Shown here piece by piece: positions 4,683-6,218 of a stretch of 6,218 nt of DNA (positions are counted from its first letter, which is position 1; every line of letters begins with the position of its first letter). The DNA lies in NCBI GenBank assembly GCA_029983495.1, contig JASBZJ010000112.1:1-6218 (forward strand). Direction: 5' to 3'. The DNA comes from Porphyromonas sp. (GTDB taxonomy: Bacteria; Bacteroidota; Bacteroidia; Bacteroidales; Porphyromonadaceae). Under the pieces are notes generated by a model that saw only the letters and a program-made list of their open reading frames with translations, had not been told where the DNA came from and did no database searches. Position numbers and translations under genes: made by a program.

Positions 4683-5900
4683 ATGTGTACAACAAATGCC
4701 GAGGCCATACGCGAAAACTACTTAATGCACTTCGAACAATACATTCGTTATGAACGCAATTATTCGGAACATACCATAAATTACTACCTGCATGATGTAG
4801 CCACCTATTACCGCTTTGTTACAGAAACCCTCGATAGCAATTTCATTCCAAATAAAAACGACAGGAATTACATACGAGCATTTATAGCACAACAGATGGA
4901 TAGTGGTCTACGTGCAGGCTCTGTTGCTCGAAAACTAAGCTCTATAAAAAGTTTTTACCGATACCTATATCGTTTCGGGAATATCGATGCAAACCCAGCT
5001 CGCGGAATAAAAAACCCAAAAGCCGAAAAAGTTCTTCCAGCCTTCTTAAGCGAAAACGAATTCGAAAAACTAATCAACCACCCTTTATTACAACAGAATA
5101 ACTTTGAATCGCTACGCAACCGACTAATTATAGAAATACTTTACCAAACGGGTATAAGACGAAGCGAACTTGCAAACCTTAAGGACGATGATGTTACTAC
5201 TACTCCTCCCCAACTCAAGGTAAAAGGTAAAGGTAACAAGGAGCGTATAATACCTTTTGGCGAACAGCTAAAAGAACTATTAGCAAAATACCGCGAACAA
5301 CGGAATAAAATACCTTGCACATCACAGAATTTATTCGTTACTTTGAAGGGCGGAAATATAACCGACGAAGAAGTTTATAACACCGTTCACTTTTATTTGT
5401 CGGCTTTCCCGGGTTTAGCAAGGAAAGGCCCCCACGTACTGAGGCATACCTTTGCAACCGAGTTGCTAAACAATGGTGCTGAACTTACCGCTGTAAAGGA
5501 ACTATTAGGTCACAGTAGCCTATCCACAACAGTAAAGTATACGCATACAACATTCGAGCAACTCAAAGAGATGTATAACGCCCATCCAAGGGCAAAGAAT
5601 AAGACGCATATGGAAGTTCGAATTCAACCCGTAAACGTAACAACTCCTAGCACACTTGAGGAGTTCATTCAAAAGAAGCTCGATCGTCTCGAACGATTCG
5701 ACGACAAAATACTTCATGCCGAAGTAACAATCAAAGAATCCGCAGGAGCAGAAAAGAACAAAATTGTTGCCGTGAGACTTGCTATACCTGGCAACGACCT
5801 TTTTGCCGAAAAGGAGGCGAAAACCTATGAAGAAGCTCTCGACGATTGCGTTGATGCGCTAAAAAAACAAATCGAAAAAAAGAAAGACGAGCATCGATAA
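4683..5900 (+). CDS. XerC/D-type tyrosine recombinase fused to HPF domain
   Basis: The frame of 405 residues joins two proteins. Residues 15-305 are a tyrosine recombinase: the SAM-like N-terminal domain (FEQYIRYERNYSEHTINYY, then SIKSFYRYL), then the catalytic domain with Arg159 (GIRRSEL), Lys183 (GKGNKER), His251 and Arg254 (HVLRHTFATELL), His277 (GHSSLSTT) and nucleophile Tyr286. All six active-site residues are present. This is the XerC/XerD group, which resolves chromosome dimers at dif sites. The usual C-terminal end (EMYNAHPRAK) runs without a stop through NKTH into Met310, where a complete 96-residue hibernation promoting factor begins. Normally these are separate neighbouring genes. 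The start is uncertain: ATG 4683, or ATG 4725 (residue 15), which fits the recombinase family N-terminus better. A terminator hairpin lies just upstream and a tRNA promoter downstream. Confidence 0.92.
   Translation: MCTTNAEAIRENYLMHFEQYIRYERNYSEHTINYYLHDVATYYRFVTETLDSNFIPNKNDRNYIRAFIAQQMDSGLRAGSVARKLSSIKSFYRYLYRFGNIDANPARGIKNPKAEKVLPAFLSENEFEKLINHPLLQQNNFESLRNRLIIEILYQTGIRRSELANLKDDDVTTTPPQLKVKGKGNKERIIPFGEQLKELLAKYREQRNKIPCTSQNLFVTLKGGNITDEEVYNTVHFYLSAFPGLARKGPHVLRHTFATELLNNGAELTAVKELLGHSSLSTTVKYTHTTFEQLKEMYNAHPRAKNKTHMEVRIQPVNVTTPSTLEEFIQKKLDRLERFDDKILHAEVTIKESAGAEKNKIVAVRLAIPGNDLFAEKEAKTYEEALDDCVDALKKQIEKKKDEHR
5610..5900 (+). other. hpf: HPF/RaiA domain, possibly also made from an internal start
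   Basis: Codon 310 of the fused frame is an ATG from which 96 residues match a normal-length short hibernation promoting factor: MEVRIQPVNV, then LEEFIQKKLDRLERF, a second beta strand HAEVTIKES, VAVRLAIPGNDLFAEKEAKT and a last helix with YEEALDDCVDALKKQIEKKK. The fold is beta-alpha-beta-beta-beta-alpha. HPF binds the 30S decoding region and inactivates ribosomes in stationary phase. Because the domain is complete and starts with Met, translation could begin here and give free HPF beside, or instead of, the fusion. A TAA at 5600-5602 in another frame, 8 bases before this ATG, hints that the ancestral arrangement was two genes. Confidence 0.85.
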
Positions 5901-5910
5901 GCTAATATCA

Positions 5911-6004
5911 AACTGGGTACAACGAGGCACCCCAAGTTAAAATCAACGTTTTTAGGGGACATTGCTTGTTAATTAAAGAAATGTATGTATCTTTGTACCC
6001 GGTT
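5911..6004 (+). repeat. Inverted repeat flanking the tRNA promoter
   Basis: AACTGGGTACAA (5911-5922) and TTGTACCCGGTT (5993-6004) are inverted copies matching at 11 of 12 positions. The right copy covers the end of the -7 box and the expected first transcribed bases. The left copy lies 11 bases after the upstream gene stop. The pair could be an operator, or fold upstream readthrough RNA; its role is unknown. No good terminator is seen for the upstream gene (the run GTTTTT at 5949-5954 lacks a stable stem). Confidence 0.45.
5966..5995 (+). promoter_or_regulatory. Promoter of the tRNA-Tyr transcript
   Basis: TTG (5966-5968), a 19-base spacer, and TATCTTTG (5988-5995) match both halves of the Bacteroidetes promoter (TTG then TAnnTTTG). 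This is the best promoter in the window. Transcription would start near 6002 and run into the tRNA at 6164 and presumably further tRNAs and tuf beyond the edge. Confidence 0.75.
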
Positions 6005-6014
6005 TGCCACTTAA

Positions 6015-6037
6015 CCCACTTTCAGGCGGAAGGTGGG
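6015..6037 (+). other. Hairpin in the tRNA-Tyr leader
   Basis: CCCACTTTC (6015-6023) pairs with GAAGGTGGG (6029-6037) over 9 positions with one T-G wobble around loop AGGCG. An outer GCC/GGC pair may extend it. No T tract follows, so it is not a terminator. The leader from about 6002 to 6163 has no clear larger gene; it contains a 26-codon basic frame at 6056-6136 of doubtful reality. Confidence 0.5.
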
Positions 6038-6163
6038 GAAGGCTAGAAGAGGTTTATGGCTGGTATCCAAAGCAAAAAAACCGAGAGGCTAAAGAAATAT
6101 TACAATAGCCAACAGAAAATAAATTCTTTAAGGTAAGGAGTTCGCAAAAAAAACTTCAATAAA

Positions 6164-6218
6164 GGGCAGTTGCCGGAGTGGTCAATCGGATCTGACTGTA
6201 ACTCAGCTGGCGTTAGCC
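6164..6218 (+). tRNA. tRNA-Tyr(GTA), 5' part, cut by the window end
   Basis: The acceptor arm GGGCAGT starts at 6164. D stem CCG (6173-6175) pairs with CGG (6187-6189). The anticodon loop CTGTAAC holds GTA at 6198-6200, within the stem CTGA/TCAG. A long variable arm begins with GGC-GTTA-GCC, as expected of the class II bacterial tRNA-Tyr. The T arm and 3' acceptor are off-window. Position 27-43 would be a T-C mismatch (6191 and 6207), a small oddity. In Bacteroidetes this tRNA usually belongs to the tRNA cluster before tuf. Confidence 0.88.

Noticed and set aside
4559..4753. Reading frame from a TTG right after AAAGGAG
   Set aside because: The TTG is one base from the AAAGGAG, too close for initiation; the frame runs through the terminator hairpin and overlaps the recombinase gene, and the protein has no family features.
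4683..5900. Recombinase as sign of an integron, transposon or phage
   Set aside because: The sequence is of the housekeeping XerC/D type, the neighbours are core genes in a familiar order, and no attachment site, terminal repeats or cargo genes are visible.

Overview
The window reads as a chromosomal housekeeping segment of a Bacteroidota bacterium, most likely order Bacteroidales. Several independent signs agree: the -7 promoter box TAnnTTTG recurs just upstream of genes; coding regions lack classical Shine-Dalgarno sequences; IspG is the long form with a central insert; the cluster gcvH-purE-ispG is familiar from this group; and rpsU, a tyrosine recombinase, a hibernation factor and a tRNA cluster follow one another as they commonly do ahead of tuf in Bacteroidetes. 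All genes found lie on the + strand. No insertion sequence or CRISPR array is visible.

Layout. Positions 1-615 hold the 3' part of a probable exported beta-rich protein, closed by a strong intrinsic terminator (645-685). A -7 box (732-739) precedes gcvH (831-1208), the lipoyl carrier protein of glycine cleavage. A second strong terminator-like hairpin (1290-1349) separates it from purE (about 1367-1873), which is followed after 3 bases by ispG (1877-3631, TTG start). A long inverted repeat covers the ispG stop. A promoter box and tRNA-Arg(TCT) (3781-3854) follow. Another promoter box (3891-3898) starts a highly structured leader of about 265 bases before rpsU (4170-4364, bS21). A structured stretch of about 300 bases, ending in a terminator hairpin, separates rpsU from the last large gene (4683-5900). 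The window ends with a well-formed promoter (5966-5995), a leader, and the 5' part of tRNA-Tyr(GTA) (6164 to the edge).

The most unusual item is the gene at 4683-5900. A complete XerC/D-type tyrosine recombinase (all six catalytic residues visible) runs on in frame, with no stop codon, into a complete hibernation promoting factor domain. These are normally two adjacent genes. It is either a real fusion protein or the product of a one-base indel: a TAA sits in another frame exactly at the junction. The second unusual item is the RNA around rpsU. A leader with competing helices lies upstream. Downstream there is a chain of hairpins, one with its helix over the rpsU stop and another carrying in its loop a 9-base match to the 3' end of Bacteroidetes 16S rRNA without any nearby start codon. 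Because bS21 helps hide that 16S tail in Bacteroidetes ribosomes, a feedback or decoy role is an attractive but untested idea.

How the genes work together: gcvH, purE and ispG are core metabolism (one-carbon, purine and isoprenoid pathways), while tRNA-Arg, rpsU, the HPF domain and the tRNA-Tyr cluster belong to translation and its shutdown in stationary phase. The recombinase domain probably serves chromosome dimer resolution.
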